Shown: positions 9,666 through 18,527, counted from the first letter of the stretch. The stretch is 33,097 nt of DNA from Chloroflexota bacterium (GCA_026707665.1 JAPOWK010000018.1:1-33097); one strand, 5' to 3'. The notes: a model not told the origin generated them from the sequence alone. Numbers and translations: made by a program.

Positions 9666-9686
9666 GGGCGACCTGGTAGGTCGCCC
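9666..9686. repeat. Family C hairpin repeat
   Basis: GGGCGACCT, 3-nt loop, AGGTCGCCC followed by CTACA: a perfect 9-bp stem, 5 bases after the stop of the YfhO-flippase gene. It has the same outer stem as the hairpins at 9826, 9871, 14569, 15527, 15569 and 28344, but a different inner stem. Confidence 0.7.
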
Positions 9687-9691
9687 CTACA

Positions 9692-9948
9692 AGGCTTGTC
9701 CGGTACTGGTACGATCGTTTCTGTATCTATGAAATGCAGGAGTTTGCCTTTGCATTTCCACAGCCCGTCGCTAGTCACGACTCGGCTCACGCAGAATATT
9801 CAACCCGCAAGAAAGCAAGCTGTAGGGGCGTTTCGCCGAAACGCCCGTGCCTGTGATAGCGCGTGCTTAAGGGCGAGACAAGTCTCGCCCCTACAGCTCC
9901 CTAGTTTGACAGGCACTTAGTTGCCGTAACATAGTACCGGACAAGCCT
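9692..9948. mobile_element. MITE-like element with 16-bp terminal inverted repeats
   Basis: AGGCTTGTCCGGTACT at 9692-9707 is repeated perfectly in inverted orientation at 9933-9948, bounding 257 bases with no credible gene. Inside are two family C hairpins: GGGCGTTTC/GAAACGCCC (9826-9846) and GGGCGAGAC/GTCTCGCCC (9871-9890). No target-site duplication could be seen. Size, perfect terminal repeats and lack of coding sequence fit a non-autonomous miniature transposable element; a transposase would have to be supplied from elsewhere. With the hairpin at 9666 it accounts for most of the 9661-10016 gap. Confidence 0.5.
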
Positions 9949-10016
9949 GACAGCCTTTACGCATGGGCGGAAGTTTCACAGAGCCGCCCGTACAATCGTG
10001 TTGATTGGAGAGATTG

Positions 10017-11000
10017 TCAGCCGGATGAATGATCCGCATGCGAGTTCATCGGCATGTCGGCATGAGTCATGCCGCCCGCCTTTGCTGGACGCGCCCAGCG
10101 ATTGCTGAAGGTCAAGTCGCCGAATGAGATCGCGTCGTCTCGCTCGCTCATGAGCATGTCCGCGATGTGGATATCCAGGTCGTAGACCTCGCCGCTCTCG
10201 CATTTCAGCTGAAGCGAGAATGTGCTTTCCGGGGTCAAGTCTTGGCTTAGCCCTGAAAGCATGATGTGCGTGCCGCCCGGGCGCAGCTCGAGCGTCTCGC
10301 CGGCGGGGATGACCAGGGCGTCGATGGCTTCCATGCGGGCGATGTCGTTTTCCACCACGGTTCGGTGAAAGGCGACCTGCTCGGCGGCGGCGCTTTCGGC
10401 GGCGACGATGACTTGGTCTGCCGCGCCGCGGTTGCGGATGCGCAGGTAAACGGCGCTGGTTTCGCCCGCCGAATGTTCCATGGCGCTGTGATCCACGCCG
10501 GTCATCTCGTCTTCGTCTGACTCAGAGAGGATTTCGAAGCGGAAGGTCTCCGAGGCGAGCTCGCCGTTGGGCAGCGTGAGGCTGGCTTCGACGATCCAGC
10601 CACCAGCCATCGTCCAGGTGAAGGGCAGGCTAAAGATGCCGTTGGTTGACTGGTCGGCTTCGGCAAAGACGGGGACCATGCCGGCGTGGCTCATATCGCC
10701 GCGAACTTTAAGCGCGCCGGGATCTGCAATGGCATTGCCGTCGCTGTCGGTGACGGCAAGCAACAAGGTGGTTTCGCCGATGAGCGTATTCGTCGTTGTC
10801 AACTCCATCAGAATATCCGCCGGGGTGATCGCCTGCTGACGGCAGGCGGCAGCGAGCAGCAGGATGATGAGGAGGGTGGGCAGCTGCCGTTCTACCCCAT
10901 CCCCCGACCCCTGGTTCCCCCCATAATTCCCCCCCGTTTGACGGGGGGCGTCCAGTAAACTAGGGAAGGGGAGATTATTGAGAACGACGGTGTTTCTCAT
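10017..11000 (-). CDS. Lipoprotein with FixH/YtkA-like and PCuAC copper-chaperone domains
   Basis: The lipoprotein signal LIILLLAAAC puts the lipid-anchored Cys near residue 53. A first beta domain (about 60-155) resembles YtkA/FixH-like exported domains. The second (about 175-295) is PCuAC-like, with the expected ligand spacing: His in AFHRTVV, Met in ARMEAI, then His and Met in GGTHIMLSGL. The tail is rich in His and Met (HADMPMNSHADH), another likely copper site. PCuAC proteins carry Cu(I) to cytochrome oxidase CuA or to efflux outside the membrane. The first 37 or so residues are translated from a dispersed repeat (10890-11012), so the ATG at 11000 may not be the ancestral start; no other ATG, GTG or TTG lies between it and the hydrophobic segment. 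The next gene upstream, a His-rich membrane protein, ends 27 bp before this start. Confidence 0.8.
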   Translation of the reverse strand: MRNTVVLNNLPFPSLLDAPRQTGGNYGGNQGSGDGVERQLPTLLIILLLAAACRQQAITPADILMELTTTNTLIGETTLLLAVTDSDGNAIADPGALKVRGDMSHAGMVPVFAEADQSTNGIFSLPFTWTMAGGWIVEASLTLPNGELASETFRFEILSESDEDEMTGVDHSAMEHSAGETSAVYLRIRNRGAADQVIVAAESAAAEQVAFHRTVVENDIARMEAIDALVIPAGETLELRPGGTHIMLSGLSQDLTPESTFSLQLKCESGEVYDLDIHIADMLMSERDDAISFGDLTFSNRWARPAKAGGMTHADMPMNSHADHSSG

Positions 11001-11012
11001 GGCTAACTCGGT
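10890..11012 (+). repeat. Family A repeat overlapping the lipoprotein 5' end
   Basis: Begins TTCTACCCCATCCCCCGACC and continues through CCCCCCGTTTGACGGGGGGC and GGGAAGGGG. Its downstream part (GGTGTTTCTCATGGCTAAC) matches the copy at 18528-18690 (GATGTTTTTCGCATGACCAAC). On the minus strand it supplies the ATG and about 37 codons of the lipoprotein gene. Confidence 0.7.
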
Positions 11013-11027
11013 ACAATCTGTGATGCG

Positions 11028-12116
11028 CTATGGCGAGTGAGCAGCAGGAATGGCGGGCTGTCTCAAGACCATGCTCAGGCCATAGCCGAAAGCGCCGGCC
11101 AGAACCGGGACGCCGAGCCACATGTGGATTAGCCACCAGAGCCCGCCTGTATTCCAAACGGAATTTCCCAGAATGTGAAGCACCATCATGGCGCCGAGAC
11201 TATGGGCGAAGGGAATCAGAAAAGCGGCGAGCCGCAGCCGACTCGTTTCCATGGGCTTTGATCCGCTGAGCAGGTAATCGCCCAGGAGGCCGACGAGCGC
11301 GGCGCTGAGGGCGAAGATGAATTCGCCCGCCTCGCCGACGCGATACCAGGTCATCAACAACGAATTGAGAACGAATAGCAGGGTGATCGCGCCGAAGGGC
11401 AGGCGCCAGCGGCGAGTCATGAAAAGAACAGCGCCGAGCAGAATATTGCTTTGGATAACAAAGGCGACGATGCCGGCGACGTCTTGCAGGCTGTGCGAGT
11501 CGGGCCGCGGTCCGGTCAAAATAATCATATCGCCACCGATGGCTGCAAAGGCATTGAAAAAAGTAAAAACGGAAGTAATGCAGATGAAACAAAGTATCGC
11601 AGGCGCGAGGCTGGCCCAGCTGCCGTCGCTTTCGCGCTGCCAAAGCGCGCGGATGGGACCGGTCATGATGAGTAAGCCGGTCAATGCGAGGAAGAGGTGA
11701 GATGGACTGATGAGCGCCTCGATGCTCTCTTCAAAACCGAAGACTTCGTGCCAGATCATATCAACGACGCCGCCAGCGCCAAAGGCGAAGAAGCCAATCA
11801 GCGAGAGCGTATAACCGGCGGGCAAAGCTTTGCTCCAGCGGAATCCTCGGTTGACATTGCGGAAGTGGTGCACGATCAGAACGAGACCGGAGAGCCCGAC
11901 GGCGCCGTAAAGGAGTGCGTGCCAGGGCGTGAAAAAGCTGTCGTCGACGAAACCGTGATTATGCGCCCAACCATCAATGTACAAGCCAAATATAATGGCG
12001 CAAGAGATGAGCGCCATCGTCCAATCCAAGCGGATGTTGTCGGCGGGGAGGTCTGCGATGGCGCGCCTGGCGTTTGTGGCGAGCCTCACCCCCTCGGCCG
12101 ATCTGGTGGCGGCCAT
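11028..12116 (-). CDS. Histidine-rich polytopic membrane protein of unknown function
   Basis: 362 residues with about ten predicted membrane helices and no domain I can name. Histidines and tryptophans are frequent in or at the edges of the helices: GWAHNHGF, FTPWHALLY, LIVHHF, DMIWHEVFGF, SPSHLF, FAHSLGAMMVLHI and WWLIHMWLG. This pattern is seen in metal- or haem-binding membrane proteins, but no known heme-copper motif was found. The start ATG is preceded by AAGGAA seven bases upstream. It is followed after 27 bp by the PCuAC lipoprotein gene on the same strand, so a role in copper handling is a reasonable guess. Homology is otherwise unassigned. Confidence 0.7.
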   Translation of the reverse strand: MAATRSAEGVRLATNARRAIADLPADNIRLDWTMALISCAIIFGLYIDGWAHNHGFVDDSFFTPWHALLYGAVGLSGLVLIVHHFRNVNRGFRWSKALPAGYTLSLIGFFAFGAGGVVDMIWHEVFGFEESIEALISPSHLFLALTGLLIMTGPIRALWQRESDGSWASLAPAILCFICITSVFTFFNAFAAIGGDMIILTGPRPDSHSLQDVAGIVAFVIQSNILLGAVLFMTRRWRLPFGAITLLFVLNSLLMTWYRVGEAGEFIFALSAALVGLLGDYLLSGSKPMETSRLRLAAFLIPFAHSLGAMMVLHILGNSVWNTGGLWWLIHMWLGVPVLAGAFGYGLSMVLRQPAIPAAHSP

Positions 12117-12148
12117 ATAACGGTTCCTTTCACTAAGCGATTGAGTCT

Positions 12149-12176
12149 ATCTTATCCGAATTCTCTGAATCTACAA
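12149..12176 (-). promoter_or_regulatory. Possible promoter of the His-rich membrane protein operon
   Basis: On the minus strand TTGTAG (12171-12176), 16 bases, TAAGAT (12149-12154), about 33 bases before the start codon. A moderate match to the housekeeping consensus. Confidence 0.3.
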
Positions 12177-12302
12177 AACTCGCTTTCGAGCGGTCGCGCG
12201 GAGGGCGGCGTCAAAACTCAGTTCGGCGCGCACATCGCTAGCGCGCTTTACGCATTCAAGTAAAATCGAATTACTGTATAAGAGAAGCGGCTGTGGCATC
12301 GC

Positions 12303-14417
12303 ATGGCATTTGAATTGGAAGCGCTGGTAGGACATTTATACATCGTAGGCGGGCGCGTTATCAATGTCAATCCGCCGGGCGCCTTGGTTGAAGTGGCGCC
12401 GCCGACCGCCGCTGAGGGGCGCGAGGGCGATACGTTTTTTCTGCTGATTGTGCCCTCGGGCTCGATCGCCCCGACCACCTTCTACGAGCAACTGGCGACT
12501 TTGGCGGCCGAGCGCTATTTCAGCGCGGGCGGCAGCGTCACCATCGCTCTCCGCGCCATGTTCCAAATGATCAACCGCAATCTTTACGAGCACAATCTGG
12601 AACACAGCGAGAGCGATAGCCAGCAATTTGAAACGAGCATGATTGCGGCTGTTTTGCATGAAGACGATATGTATGTCGCGCGAGTGGGACCGGTCGTTTC
12701 AGTCTTGCAGACGGCTGGCTTAACGCTGACTCTCCCCGAAGATCTCACCGATGATGAGCCTTTGTTCAGCGTGCCGCTGGGTTTGCTGCCTGAGCCGGAG
12801 ATTTCGATGGTGCGCTATGGGGTCAATGCCGGCAGCCGCCTTGTGCTATCGGACGGGAATCTGGCCGATATTCCGATCGACCGATTGACGAGCGTCTTGC
12901 TGGAGAACGATATCGAAAAGGTGCTGCACGGCTTGCGGCGCACGATCAAAATACAGAGCCAGTTGATGTTAGTTGAGCTGGTGCCGCCGGAATATGAGAG
13001 CCCGGTTTTGGCGGCGCCGGGCGAATCATCGCATGAAGTGAGCCTGAAGCTGGGCGAGGCGCGGCAGCAGTTGGCGCTGGAGATGGAGGGCGCGCCGGGG
13101 AAGCGGCCGCGGCGGGGCGATTTCGGCTCGCTATTGTCTTGGGGCTTGGCGCATTTGGCGGGACGCGCGGCCGGGTTGCTAATCTTCTTTGCGGACTTGT
13201 TTCAGCGGCTCTTTCCGCTGCCGGAGATCACGCCTACGCGACGATTGTCTTCCGGCACATTGATCCTGACTATCTTGTTGATACCCATGATCATTGTGAG
13301 CATTGTGGTCTTATCCTGGGTGTCCAATTTGGGGGAGACGGAATTCGAGCAGTGTCTGGGCAAATTGCAGGATACGGCGAGTTTGGCGCGCTCATTGGAT
13401 ACGAGCAATCGGCGCAGCGTCACATCGGCCTGGAACGCGGCGCTGCAGGTCGCTGAGGCTTGTGATGTCATGCGGCGTGACGACCCCACGGTAGCGGCGA
13501 TGCGAGAAGAGGCGCAGACGCTGATTGACGCCATCAACAACGTGAAGCGGCGCGAGGCGATCCCGCTGGCGAACTTTGAAGATGCGGTGATCACGCGGCT
13601 GCGGCTGCAAGGCACCGATCTGTATGCGCTGGATGACAAGAACGACCTAGTTTACAGCATCAAGCTCTCGGATGATGGTCGGGAGCCGATTCGACAGGAG
13701 CCGATATCGCTGATGCGGATTGGCGCGACGCATGAAGGCGGTTTCACCATCGGGCAGATCGTCGATATTGCCTTTGATGATCATTCGGGCGACTTGGCCA
13801 TGTTGGACCGGAATGGCACGCTGGTGCGCTGTTCGCCGCAATTCATCTTGAACTGCGATGCGCAGCGCGTTTTAAACGCCAACAATTGGGAGGGTCCCAA
13901 GGCGCTCACGATTTGGGCGCGGAAACTCTATGTTCTGGATAGCGAAGCGGGGCAGATTTGGCGCTACGATCCCTCAGGGAGCAGTTATGTTAGCGCGCCG
14001 CGCGAGTACTTTGCCGGATCGGCGCGACCCAATCTGCGCAATGTGGTCGACTTTACCATCAGCCAGAAGGGTACGGTCTATGTGCTCTACGATGATGGCG
14101 TGATGAAAACGTACATTGGCGGCAACGAGTCCCCCTTTGTATTCAGCGGATTTAACGAGGGCAGCGAACCTCACATTGCGCGAACGGAGGGCTTTTACCT
14201 CAATGACAGCCCGTTTGCGCCCGGTTTCTTTATCATCAGCCGGCGGACGCGAACGATCTTCGAAACGACGGTCGCTGGCACATTCATGGACAGTTTCCAG
14301 GCATTCGACCAGGAGAAGCTGGGCTTGGTCTCGGCGGTCGTGGCATATCCGGAGCAGAACATGGTTTATGTCGCGTCGGGCAATACGATTTTCCGCATTG
14401 ATATGGACGTGGGGTAG
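12303..14417 (+). CDS. Degenerate PP2C-like domain protein with membrane segment and propeller-like C-terminus
   Basis: 704 residues. Residues 1-230 follow the PPM/PP2C plan: a strand with MIAAVLHEDDMYVARVGP (about 113-130, where active enzymes have a GD metal ligand), PLG at 158-160, and SDGNLAD at 183-189 in place of SDGL. The N-terminal DG metal site of active phosphatases is not seen (the position reads VPSGS), so this is probably a pseudophosphatase. A charged linker leads to one membrane helix at about 318-341. After a helical segment come about 270 residues of repeating beta strands (YALDDKN, MLDRNGTLV, YVLDSEAGQIWRYD, YVLYDDG, YVASGNTIFRID), which look like a beta-propeller outside the membrane. 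The layout mirrors that of the kinase-like protein at 774-5054. The ribosome-binding site is weak. The fold assignment is by motif pattern only. Confidence 0.6.
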   Translation: MAFELEALVGHLYIVGGRVINVNPPGALVEVAPPTAAEGREGDTFFLLIVPSGSIAPTTFYEQLATLAAERYFSAGGSVTIALRAMFQMINRNLYEHNLEHSESDSQQFETSMIAAVLHEDDMYVARVGPVVSVLQTAGLTLTLPEDLTDDEPLFSVPLGLLPEPEISMVRYGVNAGSRLVLSDGNLADIPIDRLTSVLLENDIEKVLHGLRRTIKIQSQLMLVELVPPEYESPVLAAPGESSHEVSLKLGEARQQLALEMEGAPGKRPRRGDFGSLLSWGLAHLAGRAAGLLIFFADLFQRLFPLPEITPTRRLSSGTLILTILLIPMIIVSIVVLSWVSNLGETEFEQCLGKLQDTASLARSLDTSNRRSVTSAWNAALQVAEACDVMRRDDPTVAAMREEAQTLIDAINNVKRREAIPLANFEDAVITRLRLQGTDLYALDDKNDLVYSIKLSDDGREPIRQEPISLMRIGATHEGGFTIGQIVDIAFDDHSGDLAMLDRNGTLVRCSPQFILNCDAQRVLNANNWEGPKALTIWARKLYVLDSEAGQIWRYDPSGSSYVSAPREYFAGSARPNLRNVVDFTISQKGTVYVLYDDGVMKTYIGGNESPFVFSGFNEGSEPHIARTEGFYLNDSPFAPGFFIISRRTRTIFETTVAGTFMDSFQAFDQEKLGLVSAVVAYPEQNMVYVASGNTIFRIDMDVG

Positions 14418-14426
14418 CGGCAGGCA

Positions 14427-14556
14427 ACTCCACCCCCCGGCCCCTTCGGAAGGGGAGCTTGGCCCCACGAGAGCTTGAATCATCCCGTTCCTTGCCGTAA
14501 GCGAGCCGAAAGGTATTTTGCGTGGGCGGCGGCAATGTCGCCCGTGTGTCTACAGT
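14427..14556 (+). repeat. Family A repeat
   Basis: CCACCCCCCGGCCCCTTCGG followed by AAGGGGAGCTTGG and about 95 bases that align with the copy at 21476-21630 as far as the shared GTGTGTCTACAGTT. Together with 14569-14612 it fills the 315-bp gap before the ThuA gene. Confidence 0.65.
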
Positions 14557-14568
14557 TTGCGCTTCGGC

Positions 14569-14612
14569 GGGCGACCTGATAGGTCGCGTAGACTCTGACT
14601 GCCGGTCGCCCC
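14569..14612. repeat. Family C hairpin with a 22-nt insertion
   Basis: GGGCGACCTGATAGGTCGC is followed by GTAGACTCTGACTGCC and then a second GGTCGC before CCCTACA. Relative to the intact hairpins this is a 22-nt insertion that duplicates GGTCGC on both sides (14582-14587 and 14604-14609). The insert matches the core of the element found at 5471 and 18552. Confidence 0.65.
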
Positions 14613-14732
14613 TACATTTGCAGATGTAGGCGGCTTGGTCACCGGGCGGAACGCAAGTCGCGACTGTGAAAGAAGCGGATAAATGGGTATATTTGCATTC
14701 ACTGAAACTGATTCCGAAAAGGCAGGAAGCGC

Positions 14733-15389
14733 ATGAGCAAGAAGGTATTGATGGTTTACGGCGGCTGGCCCGGGCATGACCCGAAAGAGACCACGCATTT
14801 ATTCGCTGGGCTGTTGGAAGAGGCGGGCTTGGACGTCACCCTGTCGGAGACGCTGGACAGTTTTCTCGATGAAGAGTTGATGGCATCGGTGGACATGGTG
14901 ACGCCGATCAACACTATGAGCAGTATCAGCAATGAGCAGGAAGCGGGGCTATTGAATGCGGTGCGGGAGCGCGGCGTCAATGTCGGTGGCTGGCATGGCG
15001 GCATGGCTGATGCCTTTCGCAACAATACCGAGTATCAGTTCATGGTCGGCGGGCAGTGGGTGGCGCATCCTGGCAACATCATCGATTATCGAGTGAATGT
15101 CGACGACCAGGAGCATCCGATCACGGCGGGCATTCCTGATTTTGCTATGCATTCGGAGCAGTATTACATGCACACCGACCCGTCGAACAAGGTGCTGGCG
15201 ACGACCACCTTCAGCGGCGACCACGCGCCCTGGATCGAAGGATGTGTTATGCCGGTGGTCTGGACGCGGCATTACGGCAAAGGCAAGATATTCTACAGCT
15301 CGCTGGGTCACGTGGTGGGCGATTTTGATGTGCCGGAGGCGCGTGAGATTGTGCGGCGCGGTTTGCTTTGGGCGGCGGATAGTTTGTAA
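14733..15389 (+). CDS. ThuA-like (trehalose utilisation family) protein
   Basis: 218 residues with the class-I-glutamine-amidotransferase-like fold of the ThuA family. It has an N-terminal strand and GGWPGHDP turn (10-17), [22 protein letters not shown] (the nucleophile-elbow region, without a catalytic Cys), a WVAHPG segment, DHPITAG-like [10 protein letters not shown], and a C-terminal [20 protein letters not shown]. ThuA proteins are linked to uptake or oxidation of disaccharides such as trehalose, but many relatives have no known reaction. It is soluble, with no signal peptide. The start is ATG with AGGA seven bases upstream. It stands alone between repeat-filled gaps, so context does not narrow the function. 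Confidence 0.88.
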   Translation: MSKKVLMVYGGWPGHDPKETTHLFAGLLEEAGLDVTLSETLDSFLDEELMASVDMVTPINTMSSISNEQEAGLLNAVRERGVNVGGWHGGMADAFRNNTEYQFMVGGQWVAHPGNIIDYRVNVDDQEHPITAGIPDFAMHSEQYYMHTDPSNKVLATTTFSGDHAPWIEGCVMPVVWTRHYGKGKIFYSSLGHVVGDFDVPEAREIVRRGLLWAADSL

Positions 15390-15526
15390 GATTTGTCAGC
15401 TTTGAATTCGTTTTCGGCGACAGTCAATCTCTCCCCCCATTCCTCCCCGAGGTATCCGCTGAAGCCAGGACAGGTTTGCGGCGAGAAAAACATCGTTGCG
15501 AATTCTGTATTCTCTTGAGATTTTGT

Positions 15527-15589
15527 GGGCGACCCGATAGGTCGCCCCTACATTTGGCCTGCGTCGGCGGGCGACCCAATGGGTTGCCC
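15527..15589. repeat. Two family C hairpins in tandem
   Basis: GGGCGACCC/AGGTCGCCC (15527-15547) and GGGCGACCC/GGGTTGCCC (15569-15589, one G-T pair), each followed by C(C/A)CTACA- or CCCACAG-type bases. They lie between the convergent ThuA and GT2 genes. Nothing else was identified in 15390-15641. Confidence 0.65.
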
Positions 15590-15641
15590 CCACAGTCAAT
15601 GGGGAGAAGACACTATTGCGGGCTTCTCTTATGGCGATGCG

Positions 15642-16415
15642 CTAGGTGTAGGCAAGGGTCCGGCGGTCGGCGGGGTTCAAAGCGCGGTGGCGCAGCTTGA
15701 TCTGCCAGACGCGCAGAGCCGCTTCAAAGGCAATCGTGCTGGACATCTTGGAATCGCCATGCTGTCGATCCGGAAAGTGGATCGGTATCTCGCCAATGCG
15801 GTAGGCGAGGCGGTGCGCCACAAATGCCAGCTCGACCATGAATACGTAGCCGTTGGCTTTGACTTGGTCCAAATCCATGCCGATAAGGCAATCCCGCTGA
15901 TAGAGGCGGAATCCGCCGGTGGCATCGCGGATGGGGAGGCCTAGAATGGCCGGAGCATAGACGCGATTCGCCCACCAGCTGAGCAGCTTGCGGAGTGGTC
16001 CCCAGCCCGCGTCGACGCTGCCGCCGGCGGCATAGCGCGAGCCGATGACCATGTCAAAATGGCCCGCGTTCTCCAGCAGCAGCGGGATGTACTTGGGCTG
16101 GTGGCTTAGGTCGGCATCCATTTGAATGACTAGATCGGCGCCGAGCGTCAGCGCGCGTTTGAAGCCCTCGATATAAGCGGGACCCAAGCCCTGTTTTACG
16201 GGGCGGTGAAGAACATGAAGCCGGCCTCGGTAAGCCGCTTCTTCGCCGAGCTCTTCGGCGATCTGGCCCGTGCCGTCGGGCGAACTGTCGTCGACGACGA
16301 GCAGGTGAAAATCAGGGATGTTAAGAGCGAACAGCGCCGGCACGATGCGGGTGATATTTTCGCGCTCGTTGTACGTTGGTAGAACGACAATGACCTTTGG
16401 CGGCGTCGCGGACAT
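15642..16415 (-). CDS. Polyprenol-phosphate mannosyltransferase-like GT2 glycosyltransferase
   Basis: 257 residues, a soluble family-2 glycosyltransferase of the DPM1 type. It has VLPTYNERENI at the N-terminus, the nucleotide-binding VDDSSPDGTG (41-50), the metal-binding DAD at 100-102 in QMDADLSHQP, GSRY, TGGFRLYQRD and the closing FPDRQHGDSKMS. It lacks the extra C-terminal membrane domain of GtrB/ArnC-type relatives. Such enzymes transfer mannose or glucose from GDP/UDP-sugar to a polyprenyl phosphate on the cytoplasmic face, feeding GT-C enzymes that act outside. The start is ATG with GAGG seven bases upstream, 18 bp after the transketolase stop on the same strand, so the two are probably cotranscribed. 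The sugar donor cannot be read from sequence. Confidence 0.9.
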   Translation of the reverse strand: MSATPPKVIVVLPTYNERENITRIVPALFALNIPDFHLLVVDDSSPDGTGQIAEELGEEAAYRGRLHVLHRPVKQGLGPAYIEGFKRALTLGADLVIQMDADLSHQPKYIPLLLENAGHFDMVIGSRYAAGGSVDAGWGPLRKLLSWWANRVYAPAILGLPIRDATGGFRLYQRDCLIGMDLDQVKANGYVFMVELAFVAHRLAYRIGEIPIHFPDRQHGDSKMSSTIAFEAALRVWQIKLRHRALNPADRRTLAYT

Positions 16416-16433
16416 CGATAACCTCGAAACGCG

Positions 16434-18434
16434 TCAGCTGGCCAGGCGCGCGTTGACCGCCTCGGCCACATGCCCGGGCGTCAGGCCGTATTCTTCGTAA
16501 ATGCGGGTGTAGGGGGCGCTGGCGCCGAAGCGATCGACGCCAATGGCGATGCCGCCGTCGCCGATATAGCGGGTCCAACCGAGTGTGGCGCCAGCTTCGA
16601 TGCTGACGCGGCAAGCCACGGCGGCGGGCAAGACGCTCTCTTTGTAGTCATCGTCTTGCGCCTCGAACAGCTCCCAGCAGGGCATGGAGACGACGCGCGC
16701 GCGGATATCGGCCTCTTCCAGCAAGCCCGCGGCGTCCAGCGCAATCGAGACTTCGCTGCCAGTTGCCAAGAGGATGGCGTCAATATCGCCGGATTCATGT
16801 TCGGAAAGGACGTAGGCGCCGCGGGAGACACCGTCGTGGATGCCTGCATCGTTGCCGGCGAGAATGGGCAGGTCCTGGCGGCTGAGCACAATGGCGGCGG
16901 GGTGATCCAACTCGGCGATAGCAGCCCAGGCGCCGGCGGTTTCGGTGGCATCGGCGGGGCGGAAGACGTGGAGATTGGGCATGGCGCGCAGAGACATCAG
17001 ATGTTCGACCGGCTGATGGGTGGGTCCATCTTCGCCCAAGCCAATGCTGTCGTGAGTGAAAACGTAAACTGCCGGGATGTCCATCAAGGCGCCGAGGCGG
17101 ATCGCCGGGCGCATATAATCGCTGAAAGTGAAGAAGGTGGCGCTGTATGGTTTGACGATGCCGCCGTGCAGCGCCAGCCCGTTGACGATGGCGCCCATGC
17201 CGTGTTCACGAACGCCGAAGCGCAGATTGCGCGCCGCCGCTTGATTGGGACCGGTGTAAGCCGCATCTTTAATCAGCGTCCGCGTGCTGCCGGCCAGGTC
17301 GGCATCGCCGCCAATCATGGTTGGCGCGAACTGGGCGAGGGCATTCAGCGCCTCGCCACCAGCGCTGCGTGTCGCGATGGAGGCGCCGGCTTGGTAAGTT
17401 GGCAGGGCGCCGCGCCAGCCCGGGGCGAACTCACCGGCCATCGCCCGATCCCAGTCTTCTGCCAGCGCCGGGAAGGCGGCGCGCCAACTGGCGAAGCGCT
17501 CGGTCCATTCGGCTTCGGCGGCCGCGCCCGCGTCGATGGCGCCGCGGAAATGCTCGAGGGCGTCGCCGGGGACGTGGAAGCGCTCATCCGCGCTCCAGCC
17601 GAGGGTTTGCTTTGCCAGCGCAACTTCATCATCGCCCAGCGGGCTGCCATGCGCGCTGCTGGTGCCTTGTTTATTGGGGCTGCCATAACCGATGATGGTG
17701 CGGATCGCAATCAGGCTTGGTTGATCGGAGACGGATTTCGCTTCTTCGAGCGCGTCATTGATTGCGGCGAGGTCGTTGCCGTCAGCCACGCGGCTGACCG
17801 CCCAGCCCGTCGCGCGAAAGCGACCGGCGACATCTTCCGAGAAGGTCATATCGGCGGCGCCATCAAGCGTGATTTCGTTGTCGTCATAGAGGAAGATCAA
17901 TTTGCCCAAGCCCCAATGCCCGGCGAGAGCGGCGGCTTCGAGGCAGACGCCTTCCATCAGATCGCCATCGCTGACAAGCACGTAGGTATGGTGATCGACG
18001 ATGTTATGCCCGGGGCGATTGAAATAATTGGAGAGAAAAGCCTCAGCCAGCGCCATGCCGACGGCGGTGGCCGCGCCTTGGCCCAGCGGTCCGGTGGTCG
18101 TTTCGACGCCGGCGGTATCGCCAAACTCGGGATGCCCGGGCGTGTGGCTGCCCCATTGGCGGAAGCGCTTGAGGTCGTCCAGCGTGACGTCGTAGCCGGT
18201 CAGATGCAGGAGCGAATACAAAAGCATGGAGCCGTGCCCGGCGCTGAGCACGAAGCGATCCCGGTCGGGCCAGCCGGGGTTGCGCGGGTTGTGGCGCATG
18301 TGATTCAGCCACAGGCTATAGGCAAATGGCGCTGCGCCCATTGGCAGACCGGGGTGCCCACTATTGGCTTTTTGCACCGCATCCATCGATAGCGTGCGGA
18401 TGGTGTTAATCGCAAGTTGGGTCAAATCGGACAC
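16434..18434 (-). CDS. tkt: Transketolase
   Basis: 666 residues, the normal length. Thiamine-diphosphate enzyme of the non-oxidative pentose phosphate pathway, moving two-carbon units between sugar phosphates. Visible signatures: [12 protein letters not shown] (His27), [11 protein letters not shown] (His67), GHPE (His101), the ThDP motif SDGDLMEG (from 155) ending in [21 protein letters not shown] with the catalytic Glu, and [18 protein letters not shown] of the pyrimidine domain. The start is GTG at 18434: AGGAG lies seven bases upstream and an extended -10 box about 40 bases upstream. It is first in a likely two-gene unit with the GT2 gene. Confidence 0.97.
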   Translation of the reverse strand: MSDLTQLAINTIRTLSMDAVQKANSGHPGLPMGAAPFAYSLWLNHMRHNPRNPGWPDRDRFVLSAGHGSMLLYSLLHLTGYDVTLDDLKRFRQWGSHTPGHPEFGDTAGVETTTGPLGQGAATAVGMALAEAFLSNYFNRPGHNIVDHHTYVLVSDGDLMEGVCLEAAALAGHWGLGKLIFLYDDNEITLDGAADMTFSEDVAGRFRATGWAVSRVADGNDLAAINDALEEAKSVSDQPSLIAIRTIIGYGSPNKQGTSSAHGSPLGDDEVALAKQTLGWSADERFHVPGDALEHFRGAIDAGAAAEAEWTERFASWRAAFPALAEDWDRAMAGEFAPGWRGALPTYQAGASIATRSAGGEALNALAQFAPTMIGGDADLAGSTRTLIKDAAYTGPNQAAARNLRFGVREHGMGAIVNGLALHGGIVKPYSATFFTFSDYMRPAIRLGALMDIPAVYVFTHDSIGLGEDGPTHQPVEHLMSLRAMPNLHVFRPADATETAGAWAAIAELDHPAAIVLSRQDLPILAGNDAGIHDGVSRGAYVLSEHESGDIDAILLATGSEVSIALDAAGLLEEADIRARVVSMPCWELFEAQDDDYKESVLPAAVACRVSIEAGATLGWTRYIGDGGIAIGVDRFGASAPYTRIYEEYGLTPGHVAEAVNARLAS

Positions 18435-18474
18435 CGGATCACTCCTGTATTTTCTGCCGGGCGATAGCGCAGGA

Positions 18475-18483
18475 ATTATAGCA
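18475..18483 (-). promoter_or_regulatory. Extended -10 promoter of tkt
   Basis: On the minus strand TGCTATAAT: a consensus -10 hexamer preceded by the TGn extension, 40 bases before the GTG start. The -35 region is poor, as is common for extended -10 promoters. Confidence 0.5.
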
Positions 18484-18527
18484 GTGGCTGCCGCGCTGCG
18501 GAAAGGTCAGAGGCGGGCTCGCGGTTT

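Noticed and set aside
9820..9900. Possible CRISPR array in the hairpin-rich gap
   Set aside because: The hairpins differ in sequence, are not evenly spaced and have no cas genes nearby.
16470..18392. Long plus-strand open frame (640 codons) opposite transketolase
   Set aside because: It is antisense to a full-length, motif-complete transketolase. Its translation is Gly/Ala/Val-rich without any domain, as expected for the complement of G+C-rich coding sequence.
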